Shown here piece after piece: positions 48,716 through 61,800 of a DNA stretch of 64,000 bases (the first letter of the stretch is position 1; each line of letters starts with the position of its first letter). The notes beneath the pieces are model-generated. The model made no database searches. It was not told the DNA's origin and saw only the letters and a list, made by a program, of their open reading frames with translations. Source of the DNA: Hyparrhenia diplandra (lineage: Eukaryota; Streptophyta; Magnoliopsida; Poales; Poaceae). The stretch is taken from NCBI GenBank assembly GCA_015847255.1, contig JADLZK010002795.1, forward strand, positions 1 through 64,000, read 5' to 3'. The position numbers and the translations under genes were made by a program.

Positions 48716-50194
48716 ACTATAAGTATCACTTAGCAAATTGGGAGTCTGTTTCTACTGCCAAGGAATATGGAGGACTTGGTCTTCCAAATCAGATTTGAAT
48801 ATTTGTCTTTTAGCATCGTGGCTCAAAAGGTACAATCAAGATGAGGGAAAGTTGTGGAAGGAGCTGGTTGACTATAAATATAAGACTAGTAATCCCAATA
48901 TTTTACATACAAAGACTGCTGGTACTTCTTCTTTTTTTCAAAGGTTTTATGTGGGCTGCACAGGCAGCTAGGATGGGTTATAGATGGCAAATTGGTAGTG
49001 GCCAAAAAGATTAAATTTTGGGAGGTAATTGGTTAGGAAAATCTAGTCTAGCTATTCAAGACTGGAAGTTGTATAGGTATGTAAATGAAAAAAAAACATG
49101 ACTGTTGCCCAACTTTGGGATGGACAAAACCTTAAATGCACTTTTACTAGGATGGGTGATGCTCATATGATGAATCTCTGGGAAGAGGTCTATCAGTTAG
49201 CTACAACAATTTGTTTTTTAGGGAGGAGGATGCTTTGATATGGCAGTTTACATCCACTGGTACTTATTCAGTTCAGACTTTATACGAAATAGTTAAACTT
49301 TAGGGGCATATAGTCTGTGTTTGTTCACTCTCTATATATGGGAGATTGATATCCCATCGAGAGTATACTTTCTATGGTTACTTTCTAAAAATAAGTCACT
49401 CACCAGAGATAATCTAGAAAAAAAAAGAAGGAAAGTCAAGGACCCTTCTTGCTTATTTTGTAGTGAAAAGAATCTGTTCACCACCTATTCTTTTCTTGTG
49501 CTATTGCCCTGTCAAATGTGGTGTGTTTTATCTAGAGTTTTAGGAGTTCACATTGGTGATTCTCCGGATTGTATTGGGAAATTCTGGTTGAGTAATAGGA
49601 GGAATGGTGTGTTGAATATTCTAACTTCTCGCAGCAGCTTGGTTGCGGAAATGCGGATATACTTCTCTCTGAGGATTTATGTTTTTGAGAATATAGGTTC
49701 GAGGAGTATGGATATACTCCTCTCCTCTACAGGATAGCGAAAACGGCTCAAAAATGGGTTATCCTCTGCCCCCAAGAGAAGAGGAAAACACTGCTGACAA
49801 GAGTGGCACAAATCAAGAAGGAAGCAGCTCAGGTTTCATGGTTGGATATGAAGTGATGCTTTGGAAAGGCGGGCGACAAAGACTGAGAAAGTGATGGCAT
49901 TGATCAAAGCTTGATATGTTGCTAGAGAAACAAGCTGGACGACAAGCAGCAAAGGCTTTGGTAACAAGGATGATTGTTTGACGGAGGAGTTGGCGTTAGT
50001 ATGGTTGGTTTGCTTCAATCACTAGTGTTTCAGTATCTCTGTTAAAACCTGTTGTCGGGTTTCTTTCAGTTGCTCGTTTTCGCTATCTTGGGCATGTTTT
50101 GGATGGAGGCCCCCATCCCAGGAGCTTGTTACAGAATATTTTGGTCCATTGACCACGTTAATGGATTGGGGCTATGCCCTTAAACTCTAAAAAA
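48716..50194 (+). mobile_element. 5'-truncated L1-type LINE
   Basis: Plus-strand remnants in order are YHLANWESVSTAKEYGGLGL, KYKTSNPNILHTKTAGTSSFF, AARMGYRWQIGSG, FTSTGTYSVQTLYEIV and the zinc-binding tail (FLWLLSKNKSLTRDNLEKKR, KVKDPSCLFCSEK). Several frame breaks and stops make it inactive. It ends ATGCCCTTAAACTCT plus an A run at 50187-50194. It belongs to the same subfamily as the minus-strand LINE at 36.4-38.1 kb, judging by shared words (GGLG.P, FMWA, GYRW). Confidence 0.85.
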
Positions 50195-51817
50195 AAGGTA
50201 ATAATAAATTATACTTAGCCGATCAGAATCTAATTCTCAGTTGTTTGTTTAGAAAAATAAGTTAGTTGCCCGTATAAGGTACCCAATACTACCACACAAC
50301 GCTTAGCTATACGTAAAGAACAAAGATGGTGACGCCTGTGACTGTGGTCAGTCAAACTAAGCGACCTTCCTCCAAACCAAACACATGTTTGCCTCGCTGA
50401 ACAAGCCTGACTCAGTCGTCACTCGCATGGAGATGGTCTACACGTGAACGCAAACGGAGTCCCTGCTCTGAACACGTGAAGCCGGGTACAAGAACATGTG
50501 TGTGGAATGTGGGCAGTCGCATACATACGTACTCCGTACACCGATACACGCATGCCTCAGGTCTCGCCTGACGAGTTTTCGGAATGCTAGGGTCTACTAG
50601 GGTCCTAGTACGTTTCAATTTATACGGATACGGATGACGTTGCTCCGGCACCGGCAGCCAACCCAAGCAGGCCGGGAATGCAAATCGGAGGAAAACTGTG
50701 AGACCGACCGGAGCGGCCGGGCACGAGCGCACGCACGCACCACCAACCCATCCAACCCAACCGCGCGCTCAAGACTTTGCCGCGCTGTGTGGCGCAGATC
50801 GAGAGCCGGGTCGCGACCAACCCCGCCGGCCGGGGGCCGCACACGCACCACTACACCTACCGCCGCCGGCGGCATCGCGCGAGCGAGAGGCGTCGTCCGC
50901 GGTCGGCCTCGACGTACTCCGTCCCGTATCCGATCGACCGCATGTGTGTTTGGTGGGACTAGTGGATCTCCGGCGTGCCAACCAGCCAGCCAACCCAAGT
51001 GTTTTTTTTTCTCCCCGGCCCAACCATTCATTCAAACCAACAAACCACATCGAGATCGACGTACGCCGCCAGCCAGCTGCGTGCGCTACCTACCACACTC
51101 CCGCTCGATCCTGTGCGCACGCCGCACAGTGCAGTGACTAGGGACGTACGTGCGTGATCACGACGCCGGCGGCTATAGCTGCCCGGCTCGCTCGCCGCCA
51201 CAGCTTCTGCCGAATGGTGTGGCAGCTGTTAATCATGCATTAATTAATTAAGGAATGATGCTGCTACTACCACAACTGCACGAGACTACAGTAGTAAATA
51301 GCGACCCCCACTGGATGAATGGAGCTAGCATCGCCGGCTGTCGATCGACGATGGACGGACACACGTGATGAAACAGGTGCGCGCATGTGGCTAGCTAGCT
51401 CTATAGGCTATAGCTTTCTACTCTATGTCTTATCTAGGTTTCCACGTGACTCTTGAGGAACCATATCAACAACTAACATAACGTACTATAGATCTGTGTT
51501 CGAACAATCACTCGACTGGAAATGCTTTTTCTTTCCCTCCCCGGCCGGTCCCGCTGCCCGTTGTATTGTTGTAACATGCATGTACTTTTGCTTGTACTAC
51601 TCGAGGGATCGACGCTACAGATCAGATCGATCCCCAGATCGGAGGTACGTAGCGTATCATTAATTCAGCGAAGCCTGCAGTTTGGTCCAGCCAGCGCGCA
51701 GGCAGGCAGGGTTGTGATCTGCTCTGCTCTCACCATGCATACACCGCGTGCGCCTGTCTGCTCGTGAAATTAAAACACTTCTCGTCTGCCCTGGGTCCAG
51801 CAGGTTTATTTATTATA
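50195..51817. other. intergenic, no gene seen
   Basis: The GC-rich part 50690-51140 has open frames on both strands without motifs. The remainder is promoter-like with CATGCAT and TAGCTAGC words. No element could be bounded. Confidence 0.4.
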
Positions 51818-52053
51818 TTCTTTCCTCCGATGCTCAAAAATAATTCATCATGTTGACTTTAAGGCATCGTGTTTGACCGTTCGTCTTATTCAAATTATTT
51901 ATACAATTTAGAAAATAAATAAATTATTATTAAAGTATCTCTAATAATAAATAAGTCACATCAAAATGGATAATGTTTATATAAAAAAATATGAATAAGG
52001 CAGCGGTCAAATATGACATCAAAGTCAACATGATTATTTTGAGACGGATGAAG
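51818..52053. mobile_element. Stowaway-like MITE
   Basis: The left side reads CCTCCGATGCTCAAAAATAATTC...CATGTTGACTTTAAGG and the complement of the right side reads TCATCCGTCTCAAAATAATCATGTTGACTTT. This is an inverted repeat of more than 50 bp with a few mismatches. TA lies at both borders (51816-51817 and 52054-52055). The interior is AT-rich and non-coding. Confidence 0.7.
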
Positions 52054-52399
52054 TATACTATAAATTAGCACTAGTAAAATCAGTATTCTGATAGTTGAGT
52101 TTTATGAACTTGAAACTCATTAATGACTAAGTCTTAGAGTAGTTGTTAGTCCATCTGTTTGGAGCCTGATGAGCTAGTTGTAACGGCTTTGGACGCAACG
52201 ATCGCTGGACGTGTCCTCGCGACCGAAGCAGGGACGAGCTGGCATGCATGGCAGGCAGCCAGGCAGATTACAAAGTTGGTGTGGTCGCTATTGGTTGCGT
52301 CCTCCGCGCAGACCAAAAGTCACCAAGCACGTCTCTCAGCCCAGAGGCTATAGTCAGTAGTACGCCGCCGATAGGCGATAGTTGAACTCGTCGAGCGAT

Positions 52400-52629
52400 G
52401 GCCCTGTTTGATGTCACGGTTAGAGTTAGATTGGGTTATTTTTTGTCCAAATAACCCAAAAGTATAAACACATGGGTTAGATTAGGTTATTTTGGCTCTA
52501 ACCCATCAAAAGAAGTAACCCTTAAGGGGGTGATATTTGGGTTACTTTGATAGAGACCACCAACCCAAAGACACACTAACTTGAAAAAGTGATTAGAAAA
52601 GTGCTTTTAACCCGTCATCCAAACTGCCC
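52400..52629. mobile_element. MITE with GGCCCTGTTTG-type ends
   Basis: The left end GGCCCTGTTTGATGTCACGGTTA is mirrored by the complement of the right end, GGGCAGTTTGGATGACGGGTTA. The interior is built from AACCCA/TGGGTTA words in both orientations. An ATG triplet adjoins both borders, but this is too short to fix the superfamily. Confidence 0.6.
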
Positions 52630-52632
52630 ATG

Positions 52633-53205
52633 GGTTAGAGTTACACGCCCGATGATGTGAGCACGCTTCCCACCAACCCATGCTCCCGAAAAATGCCCAC
52701 ACTGGCTCGTGTTTCTTCGGAAGGCAGTTGGGGACACTGAGAGACTACCTACAGACGTACGTAGTATAGTAGTAGTATTACAAATTGTTCAAATTGCATA
52801 GTTTTTATGTAGTATCATTGGCGCTAGCTAGATTAGGTATATAAGGGAAACATAATTAATCCGTCTCCGAGTGTTTGACCGCGTGCACTGCACGTATTAT
52901 GAACAAAATTCCAACATCAACAGTTTGACTGCGCACATACTACGTCCGTCCGCGCATGGCATGCAGTGACGGGCGGGGAAGGAACACGGGATGTTGACTG
53001 AACAACGGGTGGTTGGTGATCAATGTTCAGGTCAAAAATAAACACGAATTGGATCGAGCCGATTGTGCATGCATGCCCGTCCTACTACTCCTAGCAGCCA
53101 GGTGTATATACTACTCCTAGCAGCCAGGTGCATGCCCGTCCGTCGTACTACGTTGCAGCCAGGAGTATATTGCGGAAAACTGTGACCAACTCCCAGAGAT
53201 AACAG
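52633..53205. other. intergenic before the LINE nest
   Basis: No gene seen up to about 53150. A 29 bp segment containing CTACTCCTAGCAGCCAGGTG is repeated at 53083 and 53112. The bases 53155-53205 may be coding; see the finding on the split segment. Confidence 0.4.
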
Positions 53206-53208
53206 ATG

Positions 53209-56200
53209 AAAAATGCACCGCATGTCCGCGACACGCCGCCCAACCGCGCGCCTGGCCCGGATGGCTTCACCGGCCGTTTTGGCGCGGCTTGGCCCGTGGT
53301 AGGCCCGGACGTGCTGCGGGTGTTCGAGACCCTTTGGGAGGGGGACTTCCGGAGCTTCTGCCACCTCAATGTCGCATCTATGGTGCTACTCGGAAGGCGG
53401 ACTCGTCACGAGACCCTCGGGACTACCGGCCCATCAGCTTGATCCACTCGGTGGGTAAGTTGTTCGCCAAGGGGCTCGCCATGTGCCTCGCGCCTCGTCT
53501 TCCGGAGCTAGTGCGGCTCAACCAGTCGGCCTTTCGTCCGCGGGCGCAGGATCCACGACAACTTCCGCACGGTACGGCTCGCGTGTCGCTGGCTATACTG
53601 TAGCGGCGGTCACCTATGGTCTTGGCGAAGGTGGACTTGGCAAGGATTTCGACACGGTGGCCTGGCCCTTCCTCCTCGGCGTCCTCCGGACGCCGGCTTC
53701 CGTGGCCACGCGCGGCCCGGATCTCCGCCCCGCTCTCCACGGCCCGGCACCTGGGGTCCCCATCAGCGGTCGCCCGGACGACGCATCGCCATGCAAGGGG
53801 TCTCCGCCGGGGTGACCCCTTATCCCCTTCCCGTTCATCATTGTCATGGAAGGGTCTCATGAGGTTCCTCTCTCTGTCGGGCGGCTCGGCGGGGACGTCG
53901 GCGGCGCATCGTCGACCGAGTGGCGGCGTGTAACAGAACCTCCTAATTACCGGGCCCACCTACTCACGTCATTGTCCCAAAGACCTCGACAGCCGGTGCG
54001 GATGCACCCAATAACTTAAGAAGCTTTGTCAGTGTCATCGGAAACCCCGATTACACCACTCATACCAGGATCAACAAAGGAGTAGCTACAACATTACAAC
54101 ATTTGTTACAAAAATACTGCATCGAGTGCGGAAGAATAATAACATTAATTTTACAATTGTGAGTAAGTTACATTTGAGTAAACTTAACTTAATTTGCGAA
54201 GCTAGGTAGAACTAGAAGACACGGATCATGTCGAGCCCACCGACATAATCTTGGTTAAACAAAGACGAAGTCGAAGACACGCAACAAGGGTTAACAAACC
54301 ACGAATGCGAGGCGTACTCAACAAGACTTACCCGACCAAGAAAAGAGGAGAAGACTCAAGAATGCTTTGGTCTTAGGAGTCAAGGTAAGGCTTTAGCAAG
54401 AATCAAGGACTCTTTTTGAGTAAAAAGCTTACTATAAGTGAATCCTTACTTTCAATAATTTTTAATTCAGATTAGTAGCTCATATACTCTAGGTTATCCT
54501 ATTCTAGAGCAAACATATTTTTCTTATGCCAACTTTCTTTCCTCAAAAAACATATTCCATCATTTACTACGATGAATGGGCGGAAGAACGGGTCTCCATA
54601 ACCGAGAAGCAACGGCGATTCATGAACCGATTATACCGGTGGGGATCCCTAACCACCACGACATATGTAGCACTTAAGCTTGCATATATCAACCATCACT
54701 CGGTTCGTTCAAAAGCGGGACTGGGTCCATCGCCACCCGAAACCGCGGTACTCCACCTCCCTACCCCGTCCTAATGACGGTTTGACCAAGTAGGGTGGGT
54801 ACATGCTACTCCCGCCATCTCTCCACTCTCGGTCGCGGTTGTCCGTTCGATTTGGCACACCCCAAGATCGGGCTTACCGGGGCATGTGGCCGATTAGTTT
54901 TAAATCGACACAGGGTGATCGCCAATCGAGACGTGCCATTGACCCAAACGGCCTCGGCGCAACTTGCGTTCAAAAAAGTCCCGAACTTAACAATCCAAAC
55001 AACGGACGGTCCTTAAACGACCAACACGGGACAAGCACGGCTAGGTATCCCGCCGGCTTTCAACCTACGTCCCGTCCGATCTCAAATTCATCACTAAATC
55101 TCTTTCTTTTTTCAAAACAAGTACCATCTTCTCAAATAAAACATTTTGATGAAAAAGCTTAACTAAGTAAGCGGGGCTAAGCATCGGTAAGCATTTTGAA
55201 ATGAAACAAAGTTATCAAGGATGGTATTGAAATAAACAAGGATGGTAATGCAAAGCAATTAGGTTATCACTCAACTCCTAGTTACTTAATGCAATAAAGC
55301 ATAAACAAAAGTGATATAAGCTTTTAAAATATCAAGGAAGGGTTTAAATGCACGGGGCTTGCCTTCGTTGACGGAAAAGTTAGATTCCTTAACGAGATCA
55401 CCCGAGTCATACTTGACCTCGATATCAGCGGTGGATGGATCCTCTTGGCTCGACCATCATGAACCATCTCACTCTCGTATACACTACACGTAGATGATGA
55501 TGCATGCTTTAGCATGATGAAGTATAAATATGATGCTTGATGGATGCATGAAATGATAAACACTTGAGTACAACTTTCCTTCACGATAAAGTTGCAACCC
55601 AACAAAACCAACTTGTTGAACTACTCTACAAGATATCATCACCATTGCCTAAGGAGTTCTCAAGGACCACTTGATTGTGGTATGATCCAAGATTCACAAA
55701 ACAACCAAAACGTCACACAAAAACCTAAATCATTCTACACTAAACATTATATTTAAACACATAAAATAAATAAAGCATAAAATAACAAATACATAAACTT
55801 TGCCAAAATGATCTCAAACTTTTGTACAGCTAGATCATAGCATAAAAAACAGCACCAAATAAATTTTCATGATTTTTGAATAAATATTTTATTTTCTAAA
55901 AATCATGGAAGATGCATTTTTCAATTAAAGATTGTATTTTTAAATCATGCAAGAACTACTCAAAATCAAAGTTTCAAATTTTTCATGGATACACATACTC
56001 ATGGGAAGGCTCTACAAAAATTTTCAGAATTTTTGAACAAGTATTTGAATTTATACAAAATTTACAAAAACGGATACTATTCATTGAATAAGAAATGAAT
56101 AAAACACATTTATAAAACAAAAAGGCTCTCGGTCCTATCCGCTGGATTAATCGTATTTAGCCCATTCTTGTTCTAGGCAGGCCGGTCCATCGCGTTCGGC

Positions 56201-59032
56201 CCGGCACCGCTGATGGCCCGCTCCAAAGGAGCTCGCCGGCGACGACGGCGGGTGCTCTCGCCGCATGCGGCGCGACCATGTTCCGATGCCAAGCGATGCG
56301 GCCCAGTTGAAAAAGGAAAGCATGAGCATGGCGAGTAGCTCACCGCGATGATGGGACGCTATTTGGTCGGGTCGAGGCGCGGCGGAGATGATCGGCCGGG
56401 CGGGGAGGTTTCTAAGACGGCAAGACGGCGGCGTTCAAATTGCTGCGGGCCTCGGCTTGACAAAGGAGCACGTCGGGCGTGACTCACGGTGCCAAGGAGG
56501 AGCTAAACGCAAAGAAAGGCAACCGGACGCTCAAGGAGAGGACGGAGAAGCGGGAGTAGATCTCGGCGCGGCGCCCGGCCAGCGGGAAGAAAACGACGGT
56601 GGCGGCGACTCGCATGGGGAAGGATTGCGGCCGGGCTCGGGAGGTGTGTGCAAGAAGATGCGGAAGGCAATGGGTGCTCAATCGCGACGATTTGGGCTCA
56701 TTGGCGACGGCGGCGCGGCGGCTGAATCTCGACGGCGCTTGGCCGGCGCGAGGAAGACGGCTTCGGCCCGGGCGATTCAAGCCCAGCGGCGGTGTGAGTT
56801 GACTCAAAAGAACCGCGAGGATGTGGCAAGGCTTTTTAGCAAAAAATGGGACGAGCGAGGATGGAGCGGCGGCGGCGAATCGCGGCGGCGGGCGTGCCCT
56901 GCGGTTTGCCCGCCGGCGCACGGAACAGAGAAAGAGAGAGAGTGGGAGAAGCGGCGGGGAGAGGGATAAGAAGAGGAGCGCCCGGGAGCTTCTCGGCGTG
57001 CCAGTGGCGGTGGCGCACGCGTCGCGCCAAGGCGCTTCGGCGCCCACGACGGATGGGCGGCAAATGACCGGCATGGGCACCTGTCTTGCCGGGCTTTGTA
57101 GCACCCAAACCCTACCTTTCGGATTTTTGCAAAATTCTCCAAAAATTTGAACTGCACTCGAAAAACTCCAAAAAGCAACTTGGCCTAAAATTTCAAGATC
57201 TACAATTTTCACAATTGGAAGATTTCCAAATTCTACCTCTAAATAAGACTTTTTGAAATGGGGTGAGAAAGGGATAAATTTGAATTCAAAATTACTTTTA
57301 AAATTACTCAAAAACTTGAAAAACTTTGTACATATCTTTTTTGTTCATCAAGAAAAGATCTACAAAGTAGCTTTTTGAATTTTGTCAAATTTTGCATAGA
57401 TTTTGAAATAAACAAAAAGGGGTAAAGAAAGTTAGGGTTTAGGGTTTCCGACAAAAGGGGCAACTCCGGATCTTGATTCTTTTCGCGTCTCTTCAATCGA
57501 CAACGTGATCAAGCATAAAAGAAGCTTATTTTTGTCCAAACCATGGCTTAGCGGTAAGTAAACACTGGGGTGTTACACGGTAGCGCATCCACTGGAAGGG
57601 GAACCTCGACCAAGGCGGGGAGGAAGATGCTCTCCGGACCACCCTCTCGGCCATGCACGTACCGCGTCGCCTTACGCTGTAACCTCTCTCCGTGGGCCTT
57701 GGGGAGATCGACTCACGCCATCGCGGGCCTTCTTGTGTGGGCGGGGCGGAATCCGGGGCAGCGAGGGAAGTGCATGGTGGCATGGCCCACGGTTTGCGCC
57801 TCGCGATGCGAAGGCGGTCTTGGACTACGGATCTCGGGTTCCGGGGTTTCACCTGCGCCCTACGTTGGGAGTAAGCGGCGTCGCGAGCAGCCGGACCTCC
57901 CAGGGTCGACCTGCGGTCGCGGACGGCGGGCCGTCGATAGATGTTCACGCCTCCACGTACTTCCGGTTGGGTGGCGGCGGCCGTGCTATCTTACGGGCCG
58001 GGACGGTGGCTGCCTAATGGGGCCATCTGCGACCCGCGCCTCACCTCTTTTTAGGCGGTACGGCGCTCCGCTCGGGGGCGCACCGTCCGGCAGGCCATAC
58101 AGGACGACACCTGGATGCACGACGTCGTCGGGGGCCCGTCGGAGCATGTCATCGAGGAGCTCCTCTCCCTCACCGACCGGCTCGCCGGTGTCCACCTCAC
58201 GGAGGACACCGCGGACCGCCTCGTGTGGCGCTGGTCTTCCAACGGCCAGTTCTCCTCCTCCTCGGCCTACAGGGCTTTCTTCCACGGGCGCACGGGACTC
58301 GCAGGCGCGAAGGAGGTGTGGGGTGCCTCCGCACCGCCTAAGGTCAAGTTCTTCATCTGGCTAGCGCTACATGGCCGCCCTTGGACCGAGGAGCGGCGCC
58401 ACCGCCATGGCCTACATGCATCGGCCACTTGCATATTTTGTGTGCAAGACGACGAGACCATCGACCACACTTTGCTTCCTGCGTCTACTCGGTCGATGCA
58501 CGGCGGGCCGTGCTCGGCGGGTTCGGTATCGGACACACAGGCCCTCGGGCGAGGCGAGACCTCCTTCGTCGGCTGGTGGCTCGAGAGGTGCGCTCACTTG
58601 CGCCGCGCATGACCTTCGTCGAGCCCGACTCCCTCGTCCTCCTCATCTCCTGGCTACTTTGAAAGGAGAGGAATAGGCGCACCTTCGGCGGTGCCGCTGA
58701 CCTCTCCCTCTCAGCGTTCCAGAGACTCATCCACGACGAGGCGCACTCTTGGGTGGAGGCCGGCTTCAGGGGGCTTGCGCCGGTCCTACAGACCCTAGGC
58801 ACGGGTTAGACAGCGCCCCGCGTCACCCACTTGTCGCATTAGTTAGTTTCATCCTACAGTTACAACTCTCTAAGCTCCACCGTTTTAGCTGGTGATTTGT
58901 GTCAGTGTGCCCCGCCTTGTGCGTGCCCGTGCATCTCGCTAGGGCAACCACAAGGTTGTATTCAAACATTATGTTTCCTCTTAATGCGATGCGGGCTAAA
59001 GTGCCTGGTTTGAAAAAAAAAATGCACCGCAT
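53209..59032 (+). mobile_element. L1-type LINE with target-site duplication, interrupted by another element
   Basis: The 15 bp AAAAATGCACCGCAT stands at 53209-53223 and again at 59018-59032, directly after the LINE A run. Between them are LINE reverse-transcriptase parts: GPDGFTGRFGAAWPVV, DYRPISLIHSVGKLFAKGLA, RLNQSAFRPRA, then GLRRGDPLSP. After the nested insert come MVAWPTVC.SRCEGGLGL, FSSSSAYRAFF and the zinc-binding tail (PPKVKFFIWLALHGRPWT, CIFCVQDDETIDHTLL), a 3' UTR and an A run. GC content is far higher than in the two other LINEs in the window, so it is a different family. Frames are broken throughout. Confidence 0.88.
53929..57577 (-). mobile_element. 3.65 kb LTR-like insertion inside the LINE, possible solo LTR
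   Basis: The LINE coding sequence stops at 53928 and resumes at 57578. The insert is bounded by TGTAACA and TGTTACA; on the minus strand it starts TGTAACACCCCAG, like many grass Ty3-type LTRs. No gag or pol is visible. The two flanking sites (GGCGGCG and CGGTAG) share only CGG, so a 5 bp duplication is not clear. The interior has an AT-rich part (55200-56130) and a GC-rich part (56150-57110), the latter with open frames on both strands but no known domain. Confidence 0.6.
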
Positions 59033-61323
59033 AGATTCCACGGATATTGATAGAGTGGTTGAGATCGTGAAGCATATCATAGTTTAGTAGTTTATTAGTA
59101 GGCTAATAATAGTGGATCCTCAAATTCCGTACTCCTGCACATGATAGAATCGTTATGGGGACATTGAAATTAGAAGTAGTGGTTAATGTTTGTTTAGATA
59201 ATAGAAGAAAGTCCGACTTCATTCTCACAAGTGAGCAATAAGACCAAAATTAGAATCGTTACGGGACACAAATGCTTAAAACAAAAACAGTCTCACACGC
59301 CAAATAAACTTACTTTGTAATCCCAATAAAGACACAAGGCTACCCTTGTGAAAAACCGGTTGAAAGAGTTGAACCCATGGTTTGTGAAAAATGGTAAATG
59401 GATGAACTAGTTTCCAGTAATACGTTTTTTCTTGCGATTTTAGTCTTATTAGGTGTTGTACTTTTTTTGTACACATGTTAATCATCTCCGGTCTAGCTTT
59501 TTGTTCCAATTCATGGCATCATGAAAAAGAGTTTGAGGTTATATAATTTAAAAAGTTTTTAATAAAGAATTACATATTAAAAATCTCTACAAAAGTAAAT
59601 GAGAAAAATATATGAAACTCACATGTAGTAATTATCACATTTGGATAGAGATTATAGAGTTTTTAAATGAACAAATTGAGCATAGCTTAGTTTGTTAGGT
59701 TTCTTGTGGTGGAACTTGACAACTTGAGTTCAATACTTGACCGACACAGGTGCTCGTATTTTTCTAGATTTTAGGATTTCACAGTGCTATTTGTCCGGTG
59801 GTACATGTGAATATCATTCAGGGGGTAGTTGTGAGTGTTTGTACTATGTTTCACATAAAGAAGATGAGTATCTAAAATATAGAGAGGTAGAGAGGTACAG
59901 TAAAGATAATTGATTTTTTAGTATTATATGTATTACATTTATCCATGATATATTTTAAATATTAGTATGACATAAGATTTTATAGCCTGTTTGAGTTGAT
60001 GGGCTAGTACATACAAAGTTTCTTATTAGAAGGTTCCAATATTTCATTTCGCCTTTTGTTCCGAGAATTCTACACTGCCACAAGCACAAGTGACAAGAAG
60101 ATCCAATATTCTTCGTGGTAGGATCGATCCACAAGATGCATGGCCACGATGAGCGCACTGGACTGACTTGGACGACCAGGCATGACTTGACCACTCAAGT
60201 CTAGTCTAGCGCTACTTTTATGCTAGAGAACGTAATTTCTCTTGCACTAGAATGGGGGGGTGGGATGCATAGTGTGCATGCAGATGACCGACCCGGCCGG
60301 GCGCAAAGACCATAGGTACAAGTACAACTCGCTCGTCCGCCCGGCCGGCCGTCCCTTTCCCCTTTCGTAGTACGTGTTTCTTGTTCGCCGTGTGAAGAAT
60401 CCGGACTGGAGACCGACCGGAGGGATCACCGTGGTCCTGCTGGTCGTGGAACACGAGAATGGGCACCCACATGCATGCGCCGTGTGCTGCTCGCTCGCGA
60501 CGCTCCAAAATCCTTTGTGGATTTGTGGTCATGCTCAGTAGTGCTCCGATAAAAAAAAAGTCCAAATCCGAAAAAACTGAAGCCACGGGAAGTTATGCTC
60601 TAGTTTCGTGCTCATTGCAGCCACAAACTCGCCTCACGCACTTTGATCAGTGCGTGCTTCCAGTCTTACTTAGCACCACACCACCGAAACTCTTTTCAGC
60701 GTAATCTCGTGTGCATTACATTACCATTACATATTGGTCTAGTCTTTGGCCACCTTTTTACTTGAACGGAGAGGAGACCTCAGCGTAATAAGATTTCCAA
60801 GAAAATGGAGCACAGTTTCCTCCTGCAGTCAGGTCTCAGGTCATGCAGCATGTGTGCACCGAGAATGAAACTTCACACGACAGCAGCAGGACCGCCGCGG
60901 CCAGAGACCGACCGGAATCTTGGGCAGATCGGAGTGGATTTGCATTTCGACCTCAGTCCCACACAATTTCCATGAATCAACAAGAGCAGCACTAGCTGCC
61001 GATTGGAAACGACGAGCAAAAGCTCTCTGGTGTCCCTTTTCCTGACGACGAGCGTCAGCGTGTGTGTCTGTCCGGTGACGACTGCACTGACTGGCGACTG
61101 CAACAGCAGTGTCTCGTCTCATATGTCGGTACAGTACATAGTATTCGTGAAACACGTGTGGGACACTTGTGTTTGGGTCCCTGGGACTGCTGCACGTCTG
61201 AAAAGGCCACGACTGGCAAGGGTAAAATCAAAGTTTTAAAAAGTTTTACGAGGCGTACATGGCGTAAGCACACAGCCCGGTACGTACATGGCCTAATATA
61301 CAAGAGTTTGGGACCATGCTCTT
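59033..61323. other. intergenic, no gene seen
   Basis: Apart from the short open segment 59026-59087 discussed under findings, no gene can be supported. The region is AT-rich to about 60100 and mixed after that. The open frames around 60220-60590 and 60840-61340 overlap on both strands and lack motifs. Confidence 0.4.
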
Positions 61324-61800
61324 GATTGGTTCCACACAACTAACTGTTAGCTATATTCGTTTGAAAAAAATAGCTAATAACTAATTGTTAGCTGGATAGT
61401 AGGTGAGATGATTAGCTAATTTAATTATTAGCTGAGGATCTAAACAACACAACTAATTTTACTCTAGCATGTACTCCCTCCATTTCAAATTATAAGGTAT
61501 TCTAAGAATTTTGGAGAGTCAAAGCATCTCAAGTTTGACCAAACTATAGAGAAAAATTAAAAAGATTTATGACACCAAATAGGTATAGTATGAAAATATA
61601 TTTAACAATAAATCCAATAATACTCCCTTGACATCCTAAATGTTATTATCTTATCATATAAATTTGGTCAAACTTGAAATGCTTTGACTCTCCAAGATTC
61701 TTGGAATGCCTTATAATTTGGGATGAGGGAGTAACTAATTGTTAGCTACACTAGGATTCGAATATGCCTTTTAGCTTAATATTACTAGTTCTCCAACATT
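61324..61800. mobile_element. MITE with TTAGCT-rich ends, interrupted by a Stowaway
   Basis: CTAACTGTTAGCTA and CTAATTGTTAGCTGG at 61340-61395 match ACTAATTGTTAGCTACA at 61733-61752 in inverted or direct form, on the two sides of the Stowaway element. This indicates an older element split by it. The outer ends are not sharp. Confidence 0.4.
61474..61731. mobile_element. Stowaway MITE (Tc1/mariner)
   Basis: The termini are CTCCCTCCATTTCAAATTATAAGG and the complement CTCCCTCATCCCAAATTATAAGG (each shown in part), flanked by TA at 61472-61473 and 61732-61733. Inverted similarity continues through GGAGAGTCAAAGCAT and CAAGTTTGACCAAA. The length is 258 bp. There is no coding sequence. Confidence 0.9.

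Noticed and set aside
56484..57311. 275-codon minus-strand frame
   Set aside because: It lies inside the LTR-like insert, has low-complexity composition and no domain, and a plus-strand frame overlaps it.
53929..57577. Reading the TGTAACA/TGTTACA ends as terminal inverted repeats of a DNA transposon
   Set aside because: Only 7 bp match, and TG...CA ends with a TGTAACACCCC start fit an LTR better; no transposase or clear duplication is present.
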